Made by a program: the position numbers and the translations under genes. From Pseudomonadota bacterium (lineage in GTDB: Bacteria > Pseudomonadota > Gammaproteobacteria > Steroidobacterales > Steroidobacteraceae): a DNA stretch of 39,097 nucleotides. Positions 1-8,257 of this stretch are shown piece by piece (position 1 is the stretch's first letter; each line of letters starts with the position of its first letter). Where the stretch lies: the NCBI GenBank assembly GCA_025355105.1, contig JANYAE010000080.1, positions 1-39,097 on the forward strand, written 5' to 3'. The notes below the pieces were generated by a model. It saw nothing but the letters and a program-made list of their open reading frames with translations, was not told the origin of the DNA and did not search any database.

Positions 1-63
1 CGCGAGGCGCTCGCCGCGGTGGTCGACTGGCTGGTCCGCGAGACCGCGACCGGACTCGGCTGA
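1..63 (+). CDS. C-terminal end of an unidentified protein (partial)
   Basis: The first 20 codons are open and end in TGA at 61-63. The visible residues are amphipathic (a segment reading VVDWLVRE), which would suit the last helix of many proteins, for example LysR-type regulators. This is too little to name a family. The start lies outside the window. It is followed 28 bases later by dusA on the same strand. Confidence 0.5.
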   Translation, partial: REALAAVVDWLVRETATGLG

Positions 64-91
64 GCGCCGCCGCTCCCATGCAGCGCTGCCG

Positions 92-1096
92 ATGAGCATC
101 CCGCGCGATCCGCGGCGGCTGTCTGCCGCGCCGATGATGGACTGGAGCGACCGCCACTGCCGGCACTTCTTCCGGCTGCTCGCGCCGCGGGCGCTGCTCT
201 ACACGGAGATGATCGTCGCCGACGCGGTGCTGCGCGGCGACCGCGGCCGGCTGCTCGACTTCGACGCGAGCGAGCAGCCGGTCGCGCTGCAGCTCGGCGG
301 CGCGGACCCTGCCACCCTCGCGATGGCGGCGCGGATCGGCGCCGAGTGGGGCTACACGGAGATCAACCTGAATGTCGGCTGCCCGAGCGAGCGGGTGCAG
401 TCGGCGACCTTCGGCGCCTGCCTGATGGCCCGCCCGGCGCTGGTCGCCGAGTGCATCGGCGCGATGCGCGCCGCGGTCGCGGTGCCGGTCACGGTGAAGT
501 GCCGGACCGGCATCGACGACCAGGAGGCCTACGAGTTCCTGCTCGACTTCGTCGACACGGTGGCGGCGACCGGCTGCGATACTTTCATCGTCCACGCCCG
601 CAAGGCGATCCTTGCGGGGCTGAGTCCGAAGCAGAACCGCGAGGTCCCGCCGCTTGAGTACCCCAAGGTCTGGCGCCTCAAGGCCGAGCGGCCGGCGCTG
701 GCCGTGGTGATCAACGGCGGGATCCGCAGCATCGACGCCGCGCGCGAGCAGTGGCAGCACGTCGACGGCGTGATGATCGGTCGCGAGGCCTACCACAACC
801 CGTACTACCTCGCGGCTCTGGACCGGCTGGCCTGGCCGGAGGGCGCGGCGCCGCTGCCGGAGCCGGCCGAGGTGATCGCCGCGCTCGAGCCGTACGTCGC
901 CGGCCGGCTGGCGCGGGGCGAGCGGCTGCACGCCGTCGCCCGCCACGTGCTCGGGCTGTACGCGCACCGGCCGGGCGCGCGGGCCTTCCGGCGGGTCATC
1001 TCGGAGCTCGGGCCGAGGCAGGAGGCGGATTTTCGGGTGCTCGAGGCCGCCGTTCGGGCCGCGGAGGGCAGCGCGCCCCTGGCGCGGAGCGCCTGA
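92..1096 (+). CDS. dusA: tRNA-dihydrouridine(20/20a) synthase DusA
   Basis: FMN-dependent, NADPH-using reductase that makes dihydrouridine at positions 20 and 20a of the tRNA D-loop, acting in the cytoplasm. At 334 residues it has the usual DusA length. Visible motifs are the N-terminal APMMDWSDRHCR (FMN phosphate and substrate side of the TIM barrel), LYTEM, and NLNVGCPS with the conserved catalytic Cys97. Further motifs are TVKCRTGIDD, FIVHARKA, GLSPKQNRE, INGGI and DGVMIGREAY. The LSPKQNRE and GREAYHNP segments separate DusA from DusB and DusC. The ATG at 92 directly precedes the conserved N-terminus. A 6-bp hairpin follows at 1109-1127 without a T tract, so termination there is doubtful. 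Confidence 0.95.
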   Translation: MSIPRDPRRLSAAPMMDWSDRHCRHFFRLLAPRALLYTEMIVADAVLRGDRGRLLDFDASEQPVALQLGGADPATLAMAARIGAEWGYTEINLNVGCPSERVQSATFGACLMARPALVAECIGAMRAAVAVPVTVKCRTGIDDQEAYEFLLDFVDTVAATGCDTFIVHARKAILAGLSPKQNREVPPLEYPKVWRLKAERPALAVVINGGIRSIDAAREQWQHVDGVMIGREAYHNPYYLAALDRLAWPEGAAPLPEPAEVIAALEPYVAGRLARGERLHAVARHVLGLYAHRPGARAFRRVISELGPRQEADFRVLEAAVRAAEGSAPLARSA

Positions 1097-1142
1097 GGCA
1101 GAGGCTGCGGCCTTCCAGGCCAAGGCCTTATGACAAGTCGTA

Positions 1143-1160
1143 TATAATCCCGCACAGCTA
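1143..1160 (+). promoter_or_regulatory. TATAAT -10 element giving a near-leaderless cyclase mRNA
   Basis: A perfect TATAAT lies at 1143-1148, only 11 bases before the ATG at 1160. Transcription would start around 1154-1156, leaving a leader of about five bases. There is no purine-rich ribosome-binding site in front of the ATG, which agrees with leaderless or near-leaderless translation. No convincing -35 hexamer is seen at 16-18 bp, so the promoter may be weak or factor-dependent. Confidence 0.5.
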
Positions 1161-2062
1161 TGAATAAGGACATTGAGCTCGCGATCCTGTTTGCCGACGT
1201 GGTCGGCTCGACGCAGCTCTATGAGACGCTCGGGGACACCAAGGCCCGCGAGATGGTCGGCGTCTGCATCGACATCATGAAGGGCGCCACCGAGCGCCAC
1301 GGCGGCACGGTCATCAAGACCATGGGCGACGAGGTCATGGCGACCTTCGCCGCCCCGGACGAGGCGATCAACGCCGCGAGCCAGATGCAGCGCGAGATCA
1401 CGCTGAGCCCGGCGCTGCAGTCCGGCGGCACCCACGTTGCGATCCGCATCGGCTGCCACTTCGGGCCGGTGGTGATCGAGAACCGCGACGTGTTCGGCGC
1501 CGCGGTGCACACCGCGAACCGCATGACCAGCCAGGCCAAGGCCGGCCAGATCATGACCACGGTGACCATGGTCGAGAAGCTGTCCGGCGAGTGGCGCAGC
1601 GCCGTCCGCCAGATCGACGTCGCGACCCTGAAGGGCCGCAGCCACGAGGTCGCGCTCTACGAGGTGCTGTGGCAGACCGACGACATCACCAGCATGCTGC
1701 CGGCGATCGCGCTCGCGCACCGCGAGTCGCACCGGCCGCGGCGCCTGCGGCTGAGGTTTCAGGGCGAGGAGATCGTGCTCGACGAGCACCGCACCCACGT
1801 CACCATCGGCCGCGCCGACGACAACGACCTGATCGTCAAGGGCAACCTGATCTCGCGGCTGCACGCGCGCATCGAGGCCTCGAAAGCGCGCTTCGTGCTC
1901 ATCGACCAGTCGACCAACGGCACGTTCGTCTGCGGCGCCGAGGGCGAGGAGCAGTTCGTGCGCCGCGACAGCATGCCGATCAGCGGCGAGGGCCTGATCG
2001 GCCTCGGCCGGGCGCCGGAGCGCGAATCCTCGCAGACGATTCGCTTCGTCTGCGAGGAGTGA
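1160..2062 (+). CDS. Class III adenylate/guanylate cyclase fused to an FHA domain
   Basis: Soluble 300-residue protein with no signal peptide or membrane helix. Residues 1-175 are a class III nucleotide cyclase catalytic domain: FADVVGST with metal ligand Asp13, and KTMGDEVMATF with Lys53 (purine-contacting position) and Asp57 (second metal ligand). FGAAVHTANRM follows at 112-122. Both metal aspartates are present, so metal binding should be intact. The usual asparagine of the VNxAaR motif is His117, an unusual change in the transition-state region. Residues 195-290 form a forkhead-associated domain with GR (217-218), SRLH (232-235) and NG (253-254), which normally binds phosphothreonine peptides. 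Cyclase activity may therefore be tied to Ser/Thr kinase signalling. That link is inference, as no kinase gene is in the window. cAMP versus cGMP cannot be settled from sequence alone. Confidence 0.9.
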   Translation: MNKDIELAILFADVVGSTQLYETLGDTKAREMVGVCIDIMKGATERHGGTVIKTMGDEVMATFAAPDEAINAASQMQREITLSPALQSGGTHVAIRIGCHFGPVVIENRDVFGAAVHTANRMTSQAKAGQIMTTVTMVEKLSGEWRSAVRQIDVATLKGRSHEVALYEVLWQTDDITSMLPAIALAHRESHRPRRLRLRFQGEEIVLDEHRTHVTIGRADDNDLIVKGNLISRLHARIEASKARFVLIDQSTNGTFVCGAEGEEQFVRRDSMPISGEGLIGLGRAPERESSQTIRFVCEE

Positions 2063-2065
2063 GCC

Positions 2066-3841
2066 TCAGCCGAAGCGCCTGAGCACGTCGTAGAGCTCGA
2101 GCCTGAGCGGCTCCGGCATCCGCGTGCCGTACTGGTCGAACTCGCCGCCGAGGTGCGCGAGGTCCGAGCGCCAGGCCGGCGCATCCACCGCCAAAAGCTC
2201 ATCGAGCGTCGCCGGCGCAAGTCCGAGGCCCTGGGTGTCGAGGTCCGCGCGGGCCGGCATGAAGCCGATCGGCGTCTCGTGCGCCGCGGCGCGACCTGCG
2301 ACCCGCTCCATCATCCACTTCAATACGCGCAGGTTCTCGCCGAAGCCCGGCCAGAGGAACTTGCCGGCGGCATCCTGGCGGAACCAGTTGACGTGGAACA
2401 CCTTCGGCGGCTTGGCGAGCCGCTCGCCGACGCTCAGCCAGTGCTGCCAGTAGTCGGCGAAGTTGTAGCCGGCAAAGGGCTTCATCGCCATCGGGTCGCG
2501 GCGCAGGACGCCGACCTTGCCGGTGATCGCGGCGGTGGTCTCGGAGGCGACGCCGGAGCCGACCAGCACGCCGTGGCGCCAGTTGCGCGCCTCGAACACG
2601 AGCGGCGCCAGCGCGCGGCGCCGGCCGCCGAAGATTATCGCCGCGATCGGCACGCCGGCCGGGTCGTCGGCCTCGGTCGCGTAGGACGGATTGTTGCGCG
2701 CCGAGACCGTGAAGCGCGAATTCGGGTGCGCCGCCGGGCCGTTCTTCGGGTCGTAGGGCCGGCCCTGCCAGTCGATCGCCGGCTCGCCCTCCATCCCTTC
2801 CCACCACGGGTCGCCGTTCTTGGTGAGCGCGACGTTCGTGAAGATGGTGTCGTGGCGCACCATCTCGAAGGCATTGCGGTTGCTTTTCGAATTGGTGCCC
2901 GGCGCGACACCGAAGTAGCCGGCCTCCGGATTGATCGCCCACAAGCGGCCGTCAGGACCCGGATGCAGCCAGGCAATGTCGTCGCCGAGCGTGCGGACCT
3001 TCCAGCCCGGCATTGCGGCCGGTGGCACCAGCATCGCGAGGTTGGTCTTGCCGCAGGCAGAGGGGAACGCCGCCGCGACGTAGTGGGTCTCACCGGCAGG
3101 GCTGTCGAGCGCGAGCAGCAGCATGTGCTCGGCGAGCCAGCCTTCGCTGCGGGCCTGGTAGCTCGCGATCCGCAGCGCATGGCACTTCTTGCCGAGCAGC
3201 GCGTTGCCGCCGTAGCCGGAGCCGTAGCTCTTGATCGAGAGCTCCTCGGGGAAGTGCATGATGAAGCGTCGCTCGGGATCGAGCTCGCCGGTGGAGTGCA
3301 GGCCGCGCACGAAGCTGCCCTCGCGCGCGATGCGCGCGAGCGCCGCCGTCCCCATGCCGTGGGTCATCATCCGCATGTTGAGCGCGACGTACGGGCTGTC
3401 GGTGATCTCGACGCCGCAGCGCGCGTAGGGCGAGCCGATCGGGCCCATGCAGTACGGCACGACGTACAGCGTCCGGCCGCGCATCGCGCCCTTGAACAGC
3501 GCATCCATCTTCTGGTGCGCCGCTTGCGGCGCCATCCAGTGATTGTTGGGGCCGGCGTCCGCCTCGCTGCGCGTGCAGACGAAGGTCAGATGCTCGACGC
3601 GTGCGACGTCGTTGGGGTCGGAGCGGTACAGATAGCAGCGCGGGAAGCGCTCGGCGTTGAGCGGCAGGAACTCGCCGCTCTTGACGAGCTGTGCGGTGAG
3701 TTCCGCGGCTTCCGTCTCGGTGCCGGTGCACCAGTGCACCCGCGCCGGTTCCGTCAGGGCCCGGACCTCCTGCACCCAGCGGTCAACCGCCTCCGGCATG
3801 GCAGTGGAGGAGGCAGCAGGATGCAGGGAAGGATTGCCCAT
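2066..3841 (-). CDS. pckG: Phosphoenolpyruvate carboxykinase (GTP)
   Basis: Converts oxaloacetate plus GTP to phosphoenolpyruvate, GDP and CO2, a cytoplasmic step of gluconeogenesis. The 591-residue length and motifs are those of the GTP-type enzyme, unrelated in length and motif detail to the ATP-type PckA. FPSACGKTNLAML carries the P-loop and the hyper-reactive Cys263 with Lys265-Thr266. The metal-binding kinase-2 segment is VRTLGDDIAWL (Asp287-Asp288). The segments GGNALLGKKC, PWWEGM and NSRFTVSARNNPS are also typical. It converges on the cyclase gene with a 3-base gap and no visible terminator between them. A TATAAT on this strand lies about 42 bases before the ATG. Confidence 0.97.
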   Translation of the reverse strand: MGNPSLHPAASSTAMPEAVDRWVQEVRALTEPARVHWCTGTETEAAELTAQLVKSGEFLPLNAERFPRCYLYRSDPNDVARVEHLTFVCTRSEADAGPNNHWMAPQAAHQKMDALFKGAMRGRTLYVVPYCMGPIGSPYARCGVEITDSPYVALNMRMMTHGMGTAALARIAREGSFVRGLHSTGELDPERRFIMHFPEELSIKSYGSGYGGNALLGKKCHALRIASYQARSEGWLAEHMLLLALDSPAGETHYVAAAFPSACGKTNLAMLVPPAAMPGWKVRTLGDDIAWLHPGPDGRLWAINPEAGYFGVAPGTNSKSNRNAFEMVRHDTIFTNVALTKNGDPWWEGMEGEPAIDWQGRPYDPKNGPAAHPNSRFTVSARNNPSYATEADDPAGVPIAAIIFGGRRRALAPLVFEARNWRHGVLVGSGVASETTAAITGKVGVLRRDPMAMKPFAGYNFADYWQHWLSVGERLAKPPKVFHVNWFRQDAAGKFLWPGFGENLRVLKWMMERVAGRAAAHETPIGFMPARADLDTQGLGLAPATLDELLAVDAPAWRSDLAHLGGEFDQYGTRMPEPLRLELYDVLRRFG

Positions 3842-4228
3842 TTCGCACTCGTCTGGCCTGGGGCCTTGCCCCGGGGGTCGCGATTATACGAGGCCGGCGG
3901 GGGTTGCGGCGCTGCGGCAGTCGGTTGCTGATTCTGCGACGCCGCAGCTGGCGGCGGCGGCGCGGCCGCGGCCGCAGCGCAGCTCCTGCCCGCGACTGCA
4001 AATTGCCGCGCAAGCTTGAGCGGCGGCAGCAAGGGCCGACCGCCCTGGGGCGCTCTGGCGCGACGCAGTGTAGTCCCGTTTAATCAACAGCTTACGAGAG
4101 TATCGTCAGGCTAAATGGAGATCCTCGTCGCCGTTGCGGCCGGCTCGCCTGTAGCGGCGGCCGACGGGGGCCTCAGCGCCGCCAGCGCCTGCCGAGCCAG
4201 CTCCGGCGCGGCGCCGGACCGGTCGTCG
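3842..4228. other. Gene-free region upstream of pckG
   Basis: 387 bases between the pckG start and the stop of the outer-membrane barrel gene, both on the minus strand. On the minus strand a TATAAT sits at 3883-3888 with no good -35. It would give a pckG leader of about 35 bases containing a small GGGGC/GCCCC hairpin at 3860-3872. The centre is low-complexity GCG/GCC repeats. The part around 4070-4115 is AT-richer, but I see no clear promoter or terminator there. Open frames crossing it have no recognisable protein content. Confidence 0.4.
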
Positions 4229-6256
4229 CTACCGCAGACGCTGTGCCGCGAGCTCGAGCGTCGCGCGGCCGCGGGTCGTGACCTCCACCTCGGCGCGACC
4301 GTCGTTGACCAGGAACCAGGGCAGCGGCACGTTGTCGGCGATCACCGTGATCACGTGGTGGCCGCTGGCGACGACCGGGAACATGAAGCGTCCGTTGACG
4401 TCGGTCTGCACCGAGAACCGGCCGTCCAGCACGACCGTGACGTTCGGCGCGCCGAGCTCGCCGGCGTCGTAGCGATTGTTCTGGTTGGCGTCGAGGTAGA
4501 CGACGCCGTTGATCGCGCCCGCGCCGGCACCGGGCCCGCCGCCGAGCGGTGCGAAGTGCGCGCCACTCGCGCGCTGGTAGCGCAGCGTCAGGAACGCGCC
4601 GCGCTCCTGCACCGCCGGGATCGTCGCGAGCGACGGCGGCGTCAGCGGCGAGACCACGGTGAGCGGCGTCCAGGACCCGACCTGGCTGTCGTAGTAGGTG
4701 GCGAGCAGCTGCCAGGACGGCGCGAGCTGCCAGCTGAGGGAGACGGTCGCGGCGATGCCCGGCGCCGCCCGGCCCTGCAAGGCCGTCGTCCAGCGCACGT
4801 TGCTCTCGACGGCGAGGCGGCTGCTCAGCTGGCCGCCGCCGTTGACGGCGATGCCGAGCACGGTGCTGTCCTGCGGCACGTCGTTGATCAGCGCGCCGAT
4901 GATGCGCTCGACCGAGAGCGCGGTCGCGAGCCGCAGCCCGCTGGCCGTGGACCAGGACTGGTCGAGCGCAAGCGTGAGGTCACGGCCGGTCGGGGTCTCG
5001 GCGAGGTCCAGCTGCCCGCGGCCGGTGCCGAAGCGGTTGGCGTGGTCGACGTAGCCCTGCGCCGACCAGCTGGTGCCGTGGCCTGAACGGCTGAGGTTGG
5101 CCACCCCGCCGAGACCCCAGTCACGCGACAGCTGATAGCGCGTGTCGCCGGTGAGGAAGACGGTGTTCGCGCCGAGGCCGGAGACCGAGCGCACCGCGTC
5201 GATGCCGACGTCGGCGAGCCACTGGCGGCTCTGGTAGTTCAGGCGGTAGTAGCCGCCCTCGGCGTCGTTGGAGATCAGCTGATTGCCCCAGCTGATGTTC
5301 GGGTCGATGCGAAATACGCCGGCGTTCTGCAGGAACCGCCCCTGCGCCAGCGAGCCGTCAATCCAGCCGCCGGCGCCGTTGCCGCCGCCACCGACACTGC
5401 CGTCGATCAGGTTGAACTGCAGCCGCCGGGGTCCATCCTGCCAGAGCGCCGCGACCAGCCCGGCGGTGGAGGACTGGCGGCTGCCGACGTTGACCAGCGG
5501 GCCGGCCGCGAGGTTGACGTCGCGTGCCTCGACCAGCTGGCCGCCGACGGTCCAGTGCGCGACCGGCGACCACTCGGCGCCGGCGGTGGCGGTTGTGCCG
5601 CCGAGCGTGCGAAAGCCCGGCACTGCGACGCCATCGTAAAGCCCCGGCTCGCCGACCCCGCCGACCAGCTGCAGGCCGCGCGGCCCGCGCCACTCGGTGG
5701 TCAGTCCCTGCATCGGCGCGGTCGGCAGGTAGAAGCGCGGTTGCACGCGGGCGAGGGCGACGTCCGGCGAATTGAGATCGCCGATCGCGTTGTCCGCCTG
5801 CCAGCCGCCGTCGAAGGGCATGGCGCGCTGGCGCAGCGTGATCACGCCGTGGCTGCCGCCGGCCTCGCCGGGCTCCGAGCCGCCGGCGTGCGCCGCGCCG
5901 TCCAGCGACCACGCGCCGTAGGCCATCGTCTCCCACTGCGACTTCACGACCACGCCCTTCTCGACGATCGAGTTCGTCGTCTGCGATTCGTGCGAGCGCA
6001 GCATCGCGACGATCGCGTCCACCTGCAGCGAGCGCGCGAGGCCCTGTGAGCCCTGCTCGCTCGAGAGTTCGTCGGCCGACACGTCCGGCTTGAGGTTGCC
6101 GCCGTCGATGTAGTGATCCTGATAGGCCGGCGCCGCCGGCAGCGCGTCCGGCGCGGCCGGCGCCTGGTGCGCCGCCGCCGCGGCCAGCCAGCCGAGCGTG
6201 CCGAGCCCGCACAGGCCGCGTGCGAGCTGACGTGCCGGTGAGACCGCTCGCCTCAT
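4229..6256 (-). CDS. Outer-membrane barrel protein with C-terminal Ig-like repeat; usher-like role inferred
   Basis: Exported protein of 675 residues. An N-terminal signal segment (about residues 1-30) is followed by a long stretch rich in alternating polar/aromatic strands with no transmembrane helix, as in outer-membrane beta-barrels. Around residues 585-655 lies an SdrD-B/carboxypeptidase-regulatory-like Ig repeat with a calcium-loop-like motif, DANQNNRYDAGE, and VQTDVNGRFMF. The chain ends in LAAQRLR, not in phenylalanine, consistent with a periplasmic tail after the barrel. The ATG overlaps the stop of the chaperone-like gene by 4 bases (ATGA), and secreted subunits lie upstream. By position it fills the slot of the usher in a chaperone-usher operon, but at 675 residues it is shorter than classical ushers (about 800) and I see no usher N-terminal domain. 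The usher role is inference. Confidence 0.7.
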   Translation of the reverse strand: MRRAVSPARQLARGLCGLGTLGWLAAAAAHQAPAAPDALPAAPAYQDHYIDGGNLKPDVSADELSSEQGSQGLARSLQVDAIVAMLRSHESQTTNSIVEKGVVVKSQWETMAYGAWSLDGAAHAGGSEPGEAGGSHGVITLRQRAMPFDGGWQADNAIGDLNSPDVALARVQPRFYLPTAPMQGLTTEWRGPRGLQLVGGVGEPGLYDGVAVPGFRTLGGTTATAGAEWSPVAHWTVGGQLVEARDVNLAAGPLVNVGSRQSSTAGLVAALWQDGPRRLQFNLIDGSVGGGGNGAGGWIDGSLAQGRFLQNAGVFRIDPNISWGNQLISNDAEGGYYRLNYQSRQWLADVGIDAVRSVSGLGANTVFLTGDTRYQLSRDWGLGGVANLSRSGHGTSWSAQGYVDHANRFGTGRGQLDLAETPTGRDLTLALDQSWSTASGLRLATALSVERIIGALINDVPQDSTVLGIAVNGGGQLSSRLAVESNVRWTTALQGRAAPGIAATVSLSWQLAPSWQLLATYYDSQVGSWTPLTVVSPLTPPSLATIPAVQERGAFLTLRYQRASGAHFAPLGGGPGAGAGAINGVVYLDANQNNRYDAGELGAPNVTVVLDGRFSVQTDVNGRFMFPVVASGHHVITVIADNVPLPWFLVNDGRAEVEVTTRGRATLELAAQRLR

Positions 6257-7044
6257 TCAAAGATCTGGTCGAGCTTCGTCTTCTGGTCGCCCCACTCCAG
6301 CGTGCCCTTCACGGTCACCGGGAAGGCGAGCGTCGGATGCTCGTCGGTGCCGTTCGACGGCGTGAGAAACACCTCGCGCTGCTCGCCGGGCAGGATCGGG
6401 AAGTCCGAAGGCGCGAAATCGTATTCGACACCCTTGGCGTCCTTGCCGGTCAGGAAGCCGCCCATGCGGCCGTGCGCGTTGCCGGAGTTGTAGATGCGCA
6501 ACGCCGGCACGCGCTGGCCGTTCAGCGTCTCGACCGCCGGTCCAAAGAGCTCGAGCTTCGGCGCGCCGTTGCCGACCGTCACGTAGACGATCACGCCGAT
6601 GCGCCCGGTCACGGGGACGTCGAGCCCCTGGCTGTGGGCATAGGAAGGCTCGGCGCCCTCGATCATCACTGCGAAGCGGCATTCGCCGGCCGGCGCGTCC
6701 GTCGGCACGCTGACCTCGAAACGGTAGCGCAGCGTGCCCGCGCCCGGCACCACGACCTCCGGCCGCTCGATCGCGACCCACGGCCGGCAGCTGCCCGGCT
6801 GCAGCTCTTCCTGGAAGCTGACGCTGAAGTCCGCTGCGAGGCTCCAGTCGGCGGTGCGGACCAAGTACTTCGACGGCGCGGTCGAGCGGTTGCTGATCTC
6901 GAACACGCTGCGCAGCGTCTTGCCCGGCTGGGCCGAGAGCTCGAAGCGCGGCGGCGAGACGAGCGCGGCGAAGCCCTGCGCGTGCGCCGGCGCGGCGAGC
7001 GCGATGCCGAGGACGAGCCACAGTGCCGCGACGGTCGATCGCAT
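6253..7044 (-). CDS. Periplasmic chaperone-like Ig-fold protein
   Basis: 263 residues with a clear signal peptide (hydrophobic core WLVLGIALAA, cleavage near AHA-Q) and then beta-rich sequence. The opening VSPPRFELSAQPGKTLRSVF resembles the first strand of periplasmic pilus chaperones, and a second Ig-like half follows (VPALRIYNSGNAHG, ILPGEQREVFL). The strongly conserved motifs of classical PapD/FimC chaperones are not obvious, so it is at best a divergent member. I chose ATG at 7044 over the in-frame TTG at 7050 because GAGG lies seven bases before the ATG and the upstream gene stops at 7047. Its TGA overlaps the ATG of the barrel gene. Likely role: holding secreted subunits in the periplasm before export. 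Confidence 0.65.
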   Translation of the reverse strand: MRSTVAALWLVLGIALAAPAHAQGFAALVSPPRFELSAQPGKTLRSVFEISNRSTAPSKYLVRTADWSLAADFSVSFQEELQPGSCRPWVAIERPEVVVPGAGTLRYRFEVSVPTDAPAGECRFAVMIEGAEPSYAHSQGLDVPVTGRIGVIVYVTVGNGAPKLELFGPAVETLNGQRVPALRIYNSGNAHGRMGGFLTGKDAKGVEYDFAPSDFPILPGEQREVFLTPSNGTDEHPTLAFPVTVKGTLEWGDQKTKLDQIFE

Positions 7045-7046
7045 GT

Positions 7047-7532
7047 TCAATCCTCATCCATCTCGAAGCGGACGCTGACCGGAAAGGCGCGGTTGACGAG
7101 CTGGCCGTCGACGCTGAACTGCAGCGCGACCACGTCCTCGATGAAGGCCGAGGTGATCGGCCCGGAGTAGATGAGCACGCGGTTGCCGGACTGCACCTGG
7201 CCGGGGCCGAGCCGACCCTGCGTCTGCCAGGTCGCGGTCAGCGGGCCCGGCGCCTGCGCCGGCAGCGCGAGGTAGATGCGGCCGCGGCGCTTCAGCCACG
7301 GCAACACGTTCAGGCGCACGCGCAGCGTGGTGCGCCCGACCATCAGGTTCTGGACGCTGTGGCGGCCCGGCGAGGCGGTCTTCCAGCGCAGGCTGACGGC
7401 AGGCTCGAGGGCCTGCGTGCCCGAGTCATCGATGATCGTGGTGCGCGCCGCGGCGCTCGGCGCCCAGATTATGGCTAGTGCCAGCACCAAAAAAAAACGC
7501 GGCGGCGCCGCGCGGCGTGCGCCGGCGCTCAT
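7047..7532 (-). CDS. Small secreted beta-rich protein of the surface-assembly locus
   Basis: 161 residues with a signal peptide (FFLVLALAIIWAPSAAA, cleavage near residue 29). The rest is beta-rich sequence containing several Val-Arg-rich strands and an acidic end, EMDED. I do not recognise the family. The ATG at 7532 overlaps the TGA of the upstream subunit gene (7529-7531), an ATGA junction typical of translational coupling. A longer open frame extends upstream to 8153, but that part is out-of-frame sequence of the neighbouring subunit gene and was excluded. It could be a minor subunit, an adaptor or a second chaperone; sequence alone does not decide. Confidence 0.6.
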   Translation of the reverse strand: MSAGARRAAPPRFFLVLALAIIWAPSAAARTTIIDDSGTQALEPAVSLRWKTASPGRHSVQNLMVGRTTLRVRLNVLPWLKRRGRIYLALPAQAPGPLTATWQTQGRLGPGQVQSGNRVLIYSGPITSAFIEDVVALQFSVDGQLVNRAFPVSVRFEMDED

Positions 7533-8233
7533 GGCGTGCTCAGCGTGTAGAGGACGCGGCCGGTAAAGGTGCCGGCGGCCGGCACGCTGGCGTTCGCGTA
7601 GCTGAAGCTCAGGCAGCTCTCGTTCCAGGTGTTGCTGGCCATCGCACCGACGCTCTGCACGCCGCCGGCGACGAAGCTGCCGGCCGGGAACGGCTCGGCT
7701 CCTGAGTCGCCGTTGCCGCTCGAGGTCCAGCGGATCGTCGAGAACGGAATGCTGTCGCCGCTCGCGCTGACGAGTGCGCTCGGCACCGTGGCGCTGACGC
7801 GCGCCGCGGCGGTGGTCGCGCCGGTGGTGCGGTAGAAGCCACCGATGTAGAGCTGCCCGGGGACGCTGCAGAAGACGAAGTTGTCCCAGAAGCTCTGCGC
7901 GGCGGTCGAGTTGGTGGTCATCGCCTGCGCCGTGCCGTTGCCGACGGCGGCCGCGGCGACGCTGGTCGAGACGAGGTTGATGGTCGGGTTGTTGCCGGGC
8001 TGGCCGCCCGAGATGTAGCTCTGCGTGAAGCTGCCGACACCGACCTGCAGGTACACCGTCTGCGGCGCCGCCGGCGTCAGCGTGACGGTGTAGGCCGAGG
8101 CCGTGCCGCCTGCGGCGAGGCAAACGGTGGCGCCGAGTATCGCTCGGCGCCACCGCGAGGCCCTCAGCGCACGAACTTCCGCCGACGCCTTGCGGCGCCG
8201 TGTCGCGGCCCGCGGTGACGGAAGCTCGTGCAT
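7529..8233 (-). CDS. Secreted subunit C of the surface-assembly locus
   Basis: 234 residues. After an unusually long basic leader (about 30 residues) there is a hydrophobic segment ending in GGTASA, so export via Sec is likely. The mature part begins with a strand pattern, TVYLQVGVGSF, that matches ILYLRVGTGSS in the neighbouring subunit. It also shares GDSIPFS and the end FSYANASVPAAGTF...VLYTLSTP with that protein. It has two cysteines, in FCSVPG and NESCLSF, able to form a disulphide. The shared blocks mark it as a paralogue of the 8258-8896 product. The ATG at 8233 is the only reasonable start; the ribosome-binding site is weak. No named domain is recognised. Confidence 0.65.
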   Translation of the reverse strand: MHELPSPRAATRRRKASAEVRALRASRWRRAILGATVCLAAGGTASAYTVTLTPAAPQTVYLQVGVGSFTQSYISGGQPGNNPTINLVSTSVAAAAVGNGTAQAMTTNSTAAQSFWDNFVFCSVPGQLYIGGFYRTTGATTAAARVSATVPSALVSASGDSIPFSTIRWTSSGNGDSGAEPFPAGSFVAGGVQSVGAMASNTWNESCLSFSYANASVPAAGTFTGRVLYTLSTP

Positions 8234-8257
8234 CTCAATGCGCCAGGTCCGGACCGC

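Noticed and set aside
1109..1127. GGCCTT/AAGGCC hairpin after dusA as a terminator
   Set aside because: Only six base pairs and no T tract follows, so it is not a convincing intrinsic terminator.
2153..3931. 592-codon plus-strand open frame opposite pckG
   Set aside because: Antisense mirror of pckG with low-complexity Arg/Ala/Gly sequence and no plausible start signal.
4115..5086. Plus-strand open frame starting in the gap after pckG
   Set aside because: Almost all of it lies antisense to the barrel gene and its translation is low-complexity; no ribosome-binding site.
7047..8153. Long 368-codon version of the small secreted protein
   Set aside because: The first 207 codons are out-of-frame sequence of subunit C. 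The signal peptide begins at ATG 7532, which overlaps the subunit C stop.
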